This document shows positions 1 to 6,642 of a DNA stretch of 12,120 bases, one piece after another. A program made the position numbers and the translations under genes. Origin of the DNA: Chitinophagaceae bacterium (lineage in GTDB: Bacteria; Bacteroidota; Bacteroidia; Chitinophagales; Chitinophagaceae); NCBI GenBank assembly GCA_008080615.1, contig VIKJ01000021.1, forward strand, positions 1 through 12,120. Reading direction: 5' to 3'. Each line of letters starts with the position of its first letter. The first letter of the stretch is position 1. The notes below the pieces were generated by a model. That model was given only the letters and a program-made list of their open reading frames with translations. It searched no databases and had not been told where the DNA came from.

Positions 1-334
1 CAACTGTGATCCTAACAAAGTAGATTTTGCTATTCCTGCAAATGATGATGCAACTAAATCAATTGCCATCATTACCAATTATATTGTTGCAGCTATCGCA
101 GAAGGTTTGGCAGAACGCCAGGCTTCTAAAGATGAAGATGAGTCTGATGACAACAACAACGAAAACGAAACACGTGCTCGTCGCCTAGAAGCTGAAGCTC
201 AGTCTGAAGCTGGTCGTGGCGGAAGAGGCAGAAGTGGTGCTGCACCAGCTGGTGGTCCTGCTGGCGGTCCTCCTAAGCGTCGCGTTCCAGGAAATCGTCG
301 CCCTGCAGGTGGCGGAGGTGGTGGAAGCAGATAA
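1..334 (+). CDS. rpsB: 30S ribosomal protein S2, C-terminal part (5' end outside the window)
   Basis: The first complete codon is at base 2, and the frame stays open to the TAA at 332-334. The visible protein begins NCDPNKVDFAIPANDDATKS, which is the highly conserved S2 segment (DP..VD..IPANDDA..SI) near the end of the folded domain; the following helix ends at about base 105. S2 sits on the small subunit next to S1 and is needed for initiation. After the core comes a tail of about 75 residues. Its first part is acidic and Asn-rich (DEDESDDNNNENE), followed by a short charged helix-like stretch, and then a Gly/Arg/Ala/Pro-rich part with RGGRGR, PKRR and a final run of six glycines. The DNA for this last part is clearly richer in G+C than its neighbours. 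Many S2 proteins end soon after the core, so the tail is an extension. tsf follows 92 bases later, the usual rpsB-tsf order. Identity is secure; the tail's role is unknown. Confidence 0.95.
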   Translation, partial: NCDPNKVDFAIPANDDATKSIAIITNYIVAAIAEGLAERQASKDEDESDDNNNENETRARRLEAEAQSEAGRGGRGRSGAAPAGGPAGGPPKRRVPGNRRPAGGGGGGSR

Positions 335-365
335 TTGCAACCCCGTTTTCTCAATTTATAAGAAC

Positions 366-398
366 AGCGATACAGAATCATACCGGTTCTGTATCGTT
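366..398 (+). terminator. hairpin between rpsB and tsf (attenuator-like)
   Basis: CGATACAGAA (368-377) pairs perfectly with TTCTGTATCG (387-396). The stem extends inward by a T-G and a C-G pair, and outward by a G-T wobble and an A-T pair, leaving a loop of about five bases. The bases after it (TTCATTTATC) are only moderately T-rich, so a complete stop is unlikely. A partial terminator or an RNA-processing site that sets the tsf/rpsB ratio fits the position. The hairpin is read directly; its function is inferred. Confidence 0.5.
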
Positions 399-426
399 CA
401 TTTATCAACTATCAATATAAAATATT

Positions 427-1263
427 ATGGCAACTGCAACTATTACAGCAGCAGATATCAATAAATTACGTCAGGCCACAGGTGCCGGTATGATGGATTG
501 TAGAAAAGCGTTAACTGAAACTAACGGAGATTTTGAAGCAGCTATTGATTGGTTACGTAAACAAGGACAAAAAGTAGCAGCTAAAAGAAGTGATAGAGAA
601 GCAAAAGAAGGTGTGATCATTGCTAAAACTTCTGCAGACAATAAAGTAGGTTTTGTAGTTTGTATTAGTTGTGAAACGGATTTCGTTTCTAAGAATGCCG
701 ATTTCGTTGCTTTCGCTACAACTATTGCTGATGCAGCAGTAGCAAATAACGTAAAAAGTGCAGCAGAATTAAACGAAGTTGTTGTGAATGGCGCTAAAGT
801 TGCCGATATGATCAACGATAAGTTAACTTCTATTGGTGAAAAAATTGGTGTGGCTAAATTCGAAAGAATTGAAGCACCTTATGTAGCTTCTTATATTCAT
901 GGTGCCAATAGAATGGGTGTATTGGTTGGATTAAGTTCTGCAGCAGCTGAAGCTGGTAAAGATGTAGCAATGCAAATTGCTGCAATGAATCCATTGGCAG
1001 TTGATGCGAATAGCATTCCTGCTGAAACAATCGAAAGGGAAAGAGCCATTGTAGTTGATACAATGAAAGCTGATCCTAAGATGGCTGGTAAACCTGATGA
1101 GATGATTGCTAAAATTGCAGAAGGAAAGTTGAATGCATTCTTTAAGGAGAATACATTGTTGGCTCAAGCTTTTGTAAAAGATGGCAGCATCACAGTAGAA
1201 GCCTATTTAAAAAATGCTGGAAATATCACTGTTACCGAATTTAAGCGTGTAGCATTGGGATAA
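427..1263 (+). CDS. tsf: translation elongation factor Ts (EF-Ts)
   Basis: This is the cytoplasmic guanine-nucleotide exchange factor that recharges EF-Tu by displacing GDP. The 278-residue protein is of normal bacterial length. Residues 1-55 or so form the UBA-like N-terminal domain (ITAADINKLRQATGAGMMDC followed by KAL and a WLRK helix). The signature TDFV that contacts EF-Tu lies at residues 84-87 within CETDFVSKN. The remaining dimerisation domains run to the end and include the typical HGANRMGVLV-like strand. The ATG at 427 is preceded by an A/T-rich leader (ATAAAATATT) with no Shine-Dalgarno site, as is common in Bacteroidota. The gene follows rpsB, from which it is probably co-transcribed through the hairpin at 366-398, and it ends just before a strong terminator. 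Identification is firm. Confidence 0.98.
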   Translation: MATATITAADINKLRQATGAGMMDCRKALTETNGDFEAAIDWLRKQGQKVAAKRSDREAKEGVIIAKTSADNKVGFVVCISCETDFVSKNADFVAFATTIADAAVANNVKSAAELNEVVVNGAKVADMINDKLTSIGEKIGVAKFERIEAPYVASYIHGANRMGVLVGLSSAAAEAGKDVAMQIAAMNPLAVDANSIPAETIERERAIVVDTMKADPKMAGKPDEMIAKIAEGKLNAFFKENTLLAQAFVKDGSITVEAYLKNAGNITVTEFKRVALG

Positions 1264-1281
1264 TCTCCTTATATACTATTG

Positions 1282-1309
1282 AAAGCCCTGAATATTCGGG
1301 GCTTTTTTT
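1282..1309 (+). terminator. rho-independent terminator of rpsB-tsf
   Basis: AAAGCCC (1282-1288) pairs with GGGCTTT (1299-1305). Three more inner pairs (T-G, G-C, A-T) give a 10-bp stem with the loop ATAT. A run of seven T follows at 1303-1309. It lies about 20 bases after the tsf stop, so it closes the rpsB-tsf unit and separates it from pyrH. Confidence 0.9.
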
Positions 1310-1346
1310 GCTTATTACCGATTTAACTGCCGATTTTACATATTCC

Positions 1347-1378
1347 TTCGGCATAATTTTAATGATTCAATATATTTG
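1347..1378 (+). promoter_or_regulatory. Bacteroidota-type promoter of pyrH
   Basis: TATATTTG (1371-1378) matches the Bacteroidota -7 consensus TAnnTTTG exactly. TTCG (1347-1350), one base away from the -33 TTTG, lies 20 bases upstream, which is the usual spacing. Transcription would start near 1384, giving a leader of roughly 22 bases before the pyrH ATG. Its place just after the tsf terminator supports it. Confidence 0.55.
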
Positions 1379-1406
1379 CAGTACTCCTCACGATTAAATT
1401 GGCTAT

Positions 1407-2123
1407 ATGCTCCCAAAATTCAAAAGAATACTACTCAAATTGTCTGGGGAAGCCCTACTGGGTGACCAACGCAATGGTGATCCATTCAATCCTAAAATTA
1501 TTGAGCAATACGCGCATGATATTAAGCTTGTAACCGATTTAGGTGTTCAAGTAGCTATTGTAATTGGAGGCGGTAATATTTACCGTGGTATGAATGAAGC
1601 CGACAGTGGAATTGAACGTGCTCATGGAGATTATATGGGTATGCTGGCTACTGTTATCAATGCCATGGCCATGCAGGCGATGTTAGAAAAAATTGGCGTG
1701 TATACTCGTTTACAAAGTGCCATTAATATGGAGCAGGTAGCAGAACCTTATATCCGCAGAAAAGCACTGCGTCATTTAGAAAAAGGCAGGGTGGTTATTT
1801 TTGGAGCAGGTACGGGTAATCCTTATTTTACTACCGATACTGCGGGTTCATTAAGAGCAATTGAAATGAAGGCCGATGTAATTTTAAAAGGAACTAGGGT
1901 AGATGGGGTTTACAACGCCGATCCTGAAAAAGATCCTACTGCTGTGAAGTTCGAAAAAATCTCTTTCCAAGATTGTATAGATAAAAAATTGAAAGTGATG
2001 GATATGACCGCTTTCACGCTTTGTATGGAAAACAAATTACCCATTATTGTATTTGATATGAATAGACCGGGTAATTTAATGCAGGTGGTTCAAGGGTCCA
2101 ATGTAGGTACGCTGGTTAGCTAA
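1407..2123 (+). CDS. pyrH: uridylate kinase (UMP kinase)
   Basis: This cytoplasmic kinase phosphorylates UMP to UDP with ATP and is essential for pyrimidine nucleotide supply. At 238 residues it has the standard length of the bacterial hexameric enzyme of the amino-acid-kinase fold. Visible motifs are the N-terminal KRILLKLSGEAL with the conserved Lys at about 11, the glycine-rich GGGNIYRG (54-61), GDYMGMLATVINA (74-86) in the UMP-binding region, and GTGNPYFTTDTA (135-146). ILKGTRVDGVYNADP follows (159-173), a segment shared across the family. The C-terminal VMDMTAFTLCMENKLPIIVF is also typical. It has its own promoter and sits next to tsf, as in many bacteria. The ribosome recycling factor gene frr, often the next gene, is absent here; an outer-membrane protein gene follows instead. 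Confidence 0.98.
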   Translation: MLPKFKRILLKLSGEALLGDQRNGDPFNPKIIEQYAHDIKLVTDLGVQVAIVIGGGNIYRGMNEADSGIERAHGDYMGMLATVINAMAMQAMLEKIGVYTRLQSAINMEQVAEPYIRRKALRHLEKGRVVIFGAGTGNPYFTTDTAGSLRAIEMKADVILKGTRVDGVYNADPEKDPTAVKFEKISFQDCIDKKLKVMDMTAFTLCMENKLPIIVFDMNRPGNLMQVVQGSNVGTLVS

Positions 2124-2202
2124 AGCAGGCGGCTAGTTGGTTGTTGACCCGTTCGTGTAAAATTACCTGTAATTCAATGATCCTTGCATAATTTCATGCA
2201 GC

Positions 2203-3507
2203 ATGACAAAGTATTCTATTTGCTCCTTTTTTGCAGCACTATTTTTATTAAATGTAAACGCACAGGGTAAGCTTACATTGCAGGATGCGCTTTCCATTGC
2301 GCTGAATAAAAGCTACAATATTCAATTAGCAAAAGACAATGTGGAAATTGCCAATATCAATAATCATATTGGTGTGGCAGGAGGGTTGCCTGTTGTAAAT
2401 GCGCAGGCAATAGATAATGAACAAGTAACCAGTATCAATCAAAAATTTCCCGATGCTTCACGTGATGTAAAAAGGAGCGGTGTAAGTGCCAATAACCTTA
2501 CCGCATCTGTAACTGGTAGCATTTTATTGTACAATGGATTTAGGGTAAAAGCTGCCAAACAAAGATTGCAAGAATTAGCAGGGCTTAACCAAGATTTATT
2601 GAATGCCCAAATTCAAAACACCCTAGCTGCAGTAACAACTGGTTATTACAATGTGGTTCGTCATCAATATTTTTTAAAAAGTATTCAGCAATCGGTAGAA
2701 GTATCAAAACAAAGATTGGATATTTTAAAAAATAGAAAAGAAGTTGGCTTGGCCAATAACGCAGATATTTTTCAAGCCCAATTAGATTTAAATACCCTGG
2801 TTCAATCGCAACAACAGCAGCAATTGGTAATTGATCAGAGCAAAACAGATTTATTGAATTTGATTTTTGTTAATCCAGATTCTGCTATTACTATTACCGA
2901 TACTATTTTAATTGACCCTGCCATTCGCCTTGCTGAGATAAAATCGGCTGCTTTAAAAAATCCACAAATTATTGCAGCAGAACAACAGATTAAAGTAAAT
3001 GAAATGTTAGAGCGGGAAGTGGCTGCTTTGCGTTCTCCATCATTTAGAGCTACAACTGGGTTTAATGTAAGCAATACAAGTAGTGCTGCGGGTTTCATTT
3101 TGTTAAACCAGAGTTATGGCCCTACTGTTGGATTGAATTTAAGTATTCCAATATACAATGGAAGCATATTTAAGCGTCAACAAAAAGTAGCTGAAGTAAA
3201 TACCAGAATTGCTAAAACACAAAGAGATAATTTTTTGCTTACGGTTGAAACGGGTGTAACAAGAACCTATCAAACCTATACCAGTACTATTGCGCAATTA
3301 AATACAGCCAAAGAGAATTACGCACTTTCTATTGAGTTACTCAAATTGGTAATGCAAAGATTCGAGTTAGGGCAAGCCACCATTATAGATGTAAGAGTGG
3401 CACAACAAAGTTTTGAAACGGAGTCTTTTAAAATAGCGAATCTATCTTTTACTGCTAAAGTAGCCGAGATAGAATTGAAGCGCTTGGCCAATCTATTGCA
3501 ACCATAA
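2203..3507 (+). CDS. TolC-family outer-membrane efflux protein
   Basis: The 434-residue protein starts with a signal peptide: MTKYS, a hydrophobic core to about residue 18, and probable cleavage after NVNA (20). The mature part begins GKLTLQDALSIALNKSYNIQ, the classical start of an OEP/TolC repeat. A second repeat is suggested by IRLAEIKSAALKNPQIIAAE around residues 240-260 and by YNGSIFKRQQKVAEVN later. Long Gln/Asn/Ala-rich helices between the short strands fit the periplasmic alpha-barrel. Such proteins form trimeric channels that let RND or ABC pumps, or type I secretion, export across the outer membrane. No pump gene is adjacent; the adaptor/RND pair at the right end is over 4 kb away on the other strand, so partnership is open. 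A weak promoter-like GATCCTTGCA lies at 2179-2188, with two mismatches to TAnnTTTG. The family call is strong; the substrate is unknown. Confidence 0.9.
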   Translation: MTKYSICSFFAALFLLNVNAQGKLTLQDALSIALNKSYNIQLAKDNVEIANINNHIGVAGGLPVVNAQAIDNEQVTSINQKFPDASRDVKRSGVSANNLTASVTGSILLYNGFRVKAAKQRLQELAGLNQDLLNAQIQNTLAAVTTGYYNVVRHQYFLKSIQQSVEVSKQRLDILKNRKEVGLANNADIFQAQLDLNTLVQSQQQQQLVIDQSKTDLLNLIFVNPDSAITITDTILIDPAIRLAEIKSAALKNPQIIAAEQQIKVNEMLEREVAALRSPSFRATTGFNVSNTSSAAGFILLNQSYGPTVGLNLSIPIYNGSIFKRQQKVAEVNTRIAKTQRDNFLLTVETGVTRTYQTYTSTIAQLNTAKENYALSIELLKLVMQRFELGQATIIDVRVAQQSFETESFKIANLSFTAKVAEIELKRLANLLQP

Positions 3508-3573
3508 ATTTCTACCTCCTCCCTCATTCTCTTTAATAAATAGTTATCTTGCTGTTACAATAAACGTACAGCT

Positions 3574-4722
3574 GTGCAACCCACTATACAATCTAAACTT
3601 CCTAATGTAGGTACTACTATTTTTACGGTGATGAGTCAATTGGCTGTTGAACACGGTGCAGTTAATTTGGGTCAGGGCTTCCCCGATTTTCCTATGAGCG
3701 AAGCGCTTACAGGCTTGGTTTCAAAAGCCATGCAAGACGGGAACAATCAGTATGTACATATGAATGGATACCCTGCATTGCGAGTAGCATTGGCAGAAAA
3801 AGCGGCAGCATTGTACAAGAGTATCATTAATGCGGAAACAGATATTACCATTACACCTGGCGGCACTTATGCCATATATACAGCACTTACTACCGTATTG
3901 CAGCCAGGTGATGAAGTAATTGTATTTGAGCCAGCCTATGATTGTTATATTCCTACCATTGAATTAAATGGCGCAGTAGCAGTTACTATTGCATTGGAGT
4001 ATCCTAACTATTCTATTCCTTGGGACATAGTGCGTTCAAAAATTACTAAGCACACGAGGATGATCATGATCAATTCTCCGCATAATCCAACTGGTGCTGT
4101 ATTAAGCGAAGCAGATATGAAGGAGTTATCGGCTATCGTTGCAGATACCAATATCATTATTTTAAGTGATGAAGTATATGAGCATTTAATATTTGATGGG
4201 ATAGAACACCAAAGTATCTTTAAGTATCCCGAATTATTCAACAGAAGTTTTGTGTGTTTTTCATTTGGGAAAACCTATCACTGTACAGGATGGAAACTGG
4301 GCTATTGTATTGCCCCTGCAATGTTGATGAAAGAATTTAGAAAAGTGCATCAGTTTAATTGCTTTACCTGTGATACGCCTAAACAAATTGCGCTAGCTAC
4401 TTATTTAAGTAATCAAGAAGCTTATTTAACCTTGGGTAGTTTTATGCAGCAGAAAAGGGATTTCTTTAGAAACTTAATGAAAAATACTCCGTTTACCTGC
4501 ATACCTTCTCACGGTAGTTATTTTGAATGTTACAGTTATGCAGGCTTTAGCAATGAAACGGATAAGGCCTTAGCCATAAGGCTTACTAAAGAATATGGAA
4601 TTGCTACCATACCCGTTTCTGCATTTTATCAAAATGGAGAAGACAATAAAGTGTTGCGGTTTTGCTTTGCAAAAAAAGAAGCAACCTTAGAAAAAGCTGT
4701 TTTACAACTACAAAAACTCTAA
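3574..4722 (+). CDS. PLP-dependent class I aminotransferase, methionine aminotransferase (YbdL)-like
   Basis: The 382-residue cytoplasmic enzyme closely follows E. coli YbdL, as I recall that sequence, from the first residues: SKLPNVGTTIFTVMSQLA, then NLGQGFPDF and NQYVHMNGYPALR. The fold-type I core is complete. NSPHNPTG (168-174) contains the Asn that holds the PLP ring hydroxyl. SDEVYEH (198-204) contains the Asp that pairs with the pyridine nitrogen. SFGKTYHCTGWKLGY contains the Schiff-base Lys at 233. The Arg at 362 in LRFCFAKKE should bind the substrate carboxylate. YbdL prefers methionine (also His and Phe) with 2-oxo acids, so a role in methionine salvage or general transamination is likely but inferred. 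Kynurenine aminotransferases are near relatives and remain an alternative. The start is a GTG; the match with YbdL continues to within a few residues of it, which favours it over the first internal ATG at residue 20. Confidence 0.9.
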   Translation: MQPTIQSKLPNVGTTIFTVMSQLAVEHGAVNLGQGFPDFPMSEALTGLVSKAMQDGNNQYVHMNGYPALRVALAEKAAALYKSIINAETDITITPGGTYAIYTALTTVLQPGDEVIVFEPAYDCYIPTIELNGAVAVTIALEYPNYSIPWDIVRSKITKHTRMIMINSPHNPTGAVLSEADMKELSAIVADTNIIILSDEVYEHLIFDGIEHQSIFKYPELFNRSFVCFSFGKTYHCTGWKLGYCIAPAMLMKEFRKVHQFNCFTCDTPKQIALATYLSNQEAYLTLGSFMQQKRDFFRNLMKNTPFTCIPSHGSYFECYSYAGFSNETDKALAIRLTKEYGIATIPVSAFYQNGEDNKVLRFCFAKKEATLEKAVLQLQKL

Positions 4723-4746
4723 TTACACCTAAAAATTGATTGGTGC

Positions 4747-4814
4747 TATCCGTATTTATACGGATAAAAGGAATGTTAAACTCCCTTAGATTTACGGCCT
4801 GGTAATCTGGGGGG
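4747..4814 (+). other. two consecutive hairpins in the intergenic region (possible structured RNA)
   Basis: The 189-base gap after the aminotransferase gene holds strong local structure. TATCCGTAT (4747-4755) and ATACGGATA (4758-4766) are perfect inverted repeats separated by TT. Then TCCCTTAGATTTAC (4782-4795) can pair with GTAATCTGGGGGG (4802-4814) through Watson-Crick and G-T pairs with one bulged base, around the loop GGCCTG. I could not match these to a known riboswitch class. They may form part of a 3' untranslated region, a leader for the gene at 4912, or a small RNA. Pairing is read directly; function is unknown. Confidence 0.4.
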
Positions 4815-4823
4815 ATTATCACT

Positions 4824-4870
4824 TGTGCTTTTTTGGGTAGATAGCAATATCTACTCAAAAAGCACATTTT
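4824..4870 (+). terminator. long hairpin with GCAA tetraloop and short T tail, likely terminator
   Basis: The arm 4824-4843 pairs with 4848-4866: TGTGCTTTTT against AAAAAGCACA outside, and GTAGATA against TATCTAC inside, with one bulged T and one G-T wobble. The loop is GCAA (4844-4847), a GNRA tetraloop. Only four T follow (4867-4870), so it is a weaker terminator than the others in the window. It may end the aminotransferase transcript or act as an attenuator before the operon that starts at 4912. Confidence 0.5.
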
Positions 4871-4911
4871 ATGGAATGAATCTATTTTATAATTAATATT
4901 CCAACTACTTT

Positions 4912-5268
4912 ATGAGCAATCCCATTTCACTACAAAAAGGGGTTAGTATGACAACCTTGTACAGAATTCAAAAAGAAGAAATTTTATTACCCGAATTTCG
5001 TGAGAAGGGAATTTTACCAATTTGCGAAACTTTTAGCAAAGCCAATATTGAGGCATTATTAGCCAAATCGGGTTGTGAACAATTGCGTATTTACTATGGT
5101 ATGGATGCCGATTTTAAAATGCATGCCATTTTGGTGGCGGTTAACGCGAATGATGAAGATATACTACCTACGCTTCAAGTGGGTGTTACAGATGATGAAC
5201 CCTATCTTTGGGAAGATGCTAAAAGATGCCCGCCAGAGTGCCCACCAGTATCTCCTTTAAATGCTTGA
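4912..5268 (+). CDS. uncharacterised small protein with CPPxCPP tail
   Basis: I do not recognise a named family. The protein is 118 residues, soluble, without signal peptide or membrane segment. A central part (about 17-95) alternates predicted helices and strands, including LRIYYGMDADFKMHAILVAV and an acidic stretch NDEDILPTLQVGVTDDEP. The end carries CPPECPP with Cys 106 and Cys 110; other Cys are at 38 and 55. The pair could bind a metal or form a disulfide, but this is a guess. The start is uncertain. The ATG at 4912 has a T-rich upstream with no ribosome-binding site, while the in-frame ATG at 4948 (residue 13, MTTLYRIQKEE) has AAGGGG five bases upstream and would give 106 residues. The downstream membrane protein gene begins 13 bases after the stop, so the gene likely heads or joins the operon of the two-component system. 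Confidence 0.7.
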   Translation: MSNPISLQKGVSMTTLYRIQKEEILLPEFREKGILPICETFSKANIEALLAKSGCEQLRIYYGMDADFKMHAILVAVNANDEDILPTLQVGVTDDEPYLWEDAKRCPPECPPVSPLNA

Positions 5269-5281
5269 ATGAACACATTAA

Positions 5282-5932
5282 ATGAACTATCTATTAATTG
5301 AAATTCTTAGTTACTCCATTGGTGTTAGTGCTTTTATTGCCTTATTTAAATGGAAAAGTATTCAAAAACGGGACTATTTTTTTATTGCATTTTTATGGGT
5401 AGGACTATTGAGTGAATTTATTTCTACTTTTTGCATACAGTTATTTAAAACCAATGCAGTAACTAGCAATATTTATATTTTCATTTCTACTTTGCTCCTT
5501 TTCATGCAGTTTAATAGGTGGGGATTATTTGATAAATATAAACAGCTGTATTTATTTATTATTGCGATTACTTCTGCTTTTTGGTTTTGGGAAAATTTTA
5601 TTTATTCGAGTATATTTTACTTTGGCTCTTTCTCTAGAATTTTAAATGGCTTCTTTATTGTATTAATGAGTATACATTTATTGAATATATTAATTAACCA
5701 AGAAAATACTACCCTTACCAAAAATCCTATTTTCTTAATTTGCATTTCATTTATACTCTTCTATACCCTAAAAATATTAGTAGAGATTTTTTGGATTTAT
5801 GGGTTAAATGCCAGTAATGATTTTAGGCAATCGATATATAGAATCGTTACTTATGTTAACTTGGTAGTGAATATTTTTTACGCAATAGCTGTATTATGGA
5901 TGCCCAAGAAGCGAGAATTTACCTGGCAGTAA
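5282..5932 (+). CDS. polytopic membrane protein, candidate sensor partner of the histidine kinase
   Basis: The 216-residue protein is almost entirely hydrophobic. Seven segments can be read, at roughly residues 3-22, 31-52, 62-78, 88-104, 118-138, 149-172 and 186-206, with the positively charged ends KWKSIQKR and PKKREFTW between or after them. There is no signal peptide or soluble domain, and I know no named family for it. Its final 37 bases overlap the start of the histidine kinase gene in another frame, indicating translational coupling. That kinase has just one membrane segment and no input domain. The arrangement suggests that this protein receives the signal in the membrane and passes it to the kinase, as membrane proteins encoded beside input-less kinases do elsewhere. 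This role is inferred from gene order only. Confidence 0.75.
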   Translation: MNYLLIEILSYSIGVSAFIALFKWKSIQKRDYFFIAFLWVGLLSEFISTFCIQLFKTNAVTSNIYIFISTLLLFMQFNRWGLFDKYKQLYLFIIAITSAFWFWENFIYSSIFYFGSFSRILNGFFIVLMSIHLLNILINQENTTLTKNPIFLICISFILFYTLKILVEIFWIYGLNASNDFRQSIYRIVTYVNLVVNIFYAIAVLWMPKKREFTWQ

Positions 5933-6642
5933 TTATTTCTGTTACATTAATAGGAGTAATTCTTAGTTACTTGGCTATTCTTATTATACGGCAGCAAAGG
6001 AAAAACTTAGAATTACAAAAAATGGCTGCCTTAGCAGAAATTGCTTCCATGGAAAAAGAGCGAGCCAGAATTGCAGCAGATTTGCATGATGAACTAGGTC
6101 CCATTCTTTCGGTAATTAAATTTAGAATTGATGGAGCTGCTACTCAGCCAAACGCTGTTAAGGAAGAATTGGTAATGGCGAGTAAGCAAATTGATCAAGT
6201 AATTGAGAAATTAAGAACTATATCTAATGATCTATTGCCTGTTGTATTACAACGAAAAGGCCCGATTTCTGCTATTGAAGTATTGATTGAGCAACTGAAT
6301 GTACAAAACGGCCCCATCATTGATATTATATACCCTGCCCATTTAATCATCAACGAAGATCATGGTATTCAAATTTATCGGATTGTATTCGAAGCAATTA
6401 ATAACTGCATCAAATATGCGGCTGCCACCAAAATGCAAATTATTTTTAAAGAAGAGAAAAAACAATTGAAACTGATTTGCCAAGACAATGGTAAGGGAAT
6501 GGAAATACCCGAACCATTTCAACAAAATGGAGGTAGAGGATTAGTGAGTATGAAAAACAGAACAGCTTTAATGAATGGTATTTTTACTATCGAATCTGAA
6601 ATAGGAAAAGGAACACTCCTGCAATTTGAAATACCCTTATAA
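5896..6642 (+). CDS. sensor histidine kinase, HisKA_3 (NarL/DesK type)
   Basis: The 248-residue kinase has one N-terminal membrane helix (about 8-31, IYLAVIISVTLIGVILSYLA) and a short coiled coil (33-58). The dimerisation/phosphoacceptor domain follows, with ARIAADLHDELGPILSVIKF and phosphoryl His at 64. The conserved ISNDLLP lies at 109-115. The HATPase domain carries an N box in YRIVFEAINNCIKYA (Asn 169/170), the G1 box DNGKG (197-201) and the G2 region GGRGLVSMKNRTALM. All catalytic motifs look intact, so autophosphorylation from ATP is expected. There is no PAS, GAF or periplasmic domain, so the signal probably comes from the membrane protein encoded just upstream, with which the gene overlaps by 37 bases. 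The stop overlaps the regulator's ATG by one base (TAATG), so the two are translated together. Confidence 0.93.
   Translation: MDAQEARIYLAVIISVTLIGVILSYLAILIIRQQRKNLELQKMAALAEIASMEKERARIAADLHDELGPILSVIKFRIDGAATQPNAVKEELVMASKQIDQVIEKLRTISNDLLPVVLQRKGPISAIEVLIEQLNVQNGPIIDIIYPAHLIINEDHGIQIYRIVFEAINNCIKYAAATKMQIIFKEEKKQLKLICQDNGKGMEIPEPFQQNGGRGLVSMKNRTALMNGIFTIESEIGKGTLLQFEIPL

Noticed and set aside
199..408. Pro/Gly-rich 69-residue frame on the - strand over the rpsB tail
   Set aside because: It arises from the G+C-rich, low-complexity DNA that encodes the S2 tail; the poly-Pro run is simply the complement of the poly-Gly codons.
471..815. 114-residue open frame on the - strand within tsf
   Set aside because: It is the antisense reading of the conserved EF-Ts coding sequence, with no independent support.
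2203..3507. TolC-family gene as the dedicated partner of the adaptor/RND pair at the right end
   Set aside because: It lies over 4 kb away on the other strand in a different transcription unit; the partner gene may well be just outside the window upstream of the adaptor.
4747..4870. Known riboswitch (TPP, preQ1, guanidine and similar) in the hairpin region
   Set aside because: I could not find the conserved core sequences of these classes; only the pairing is visible, so no class is claimed.
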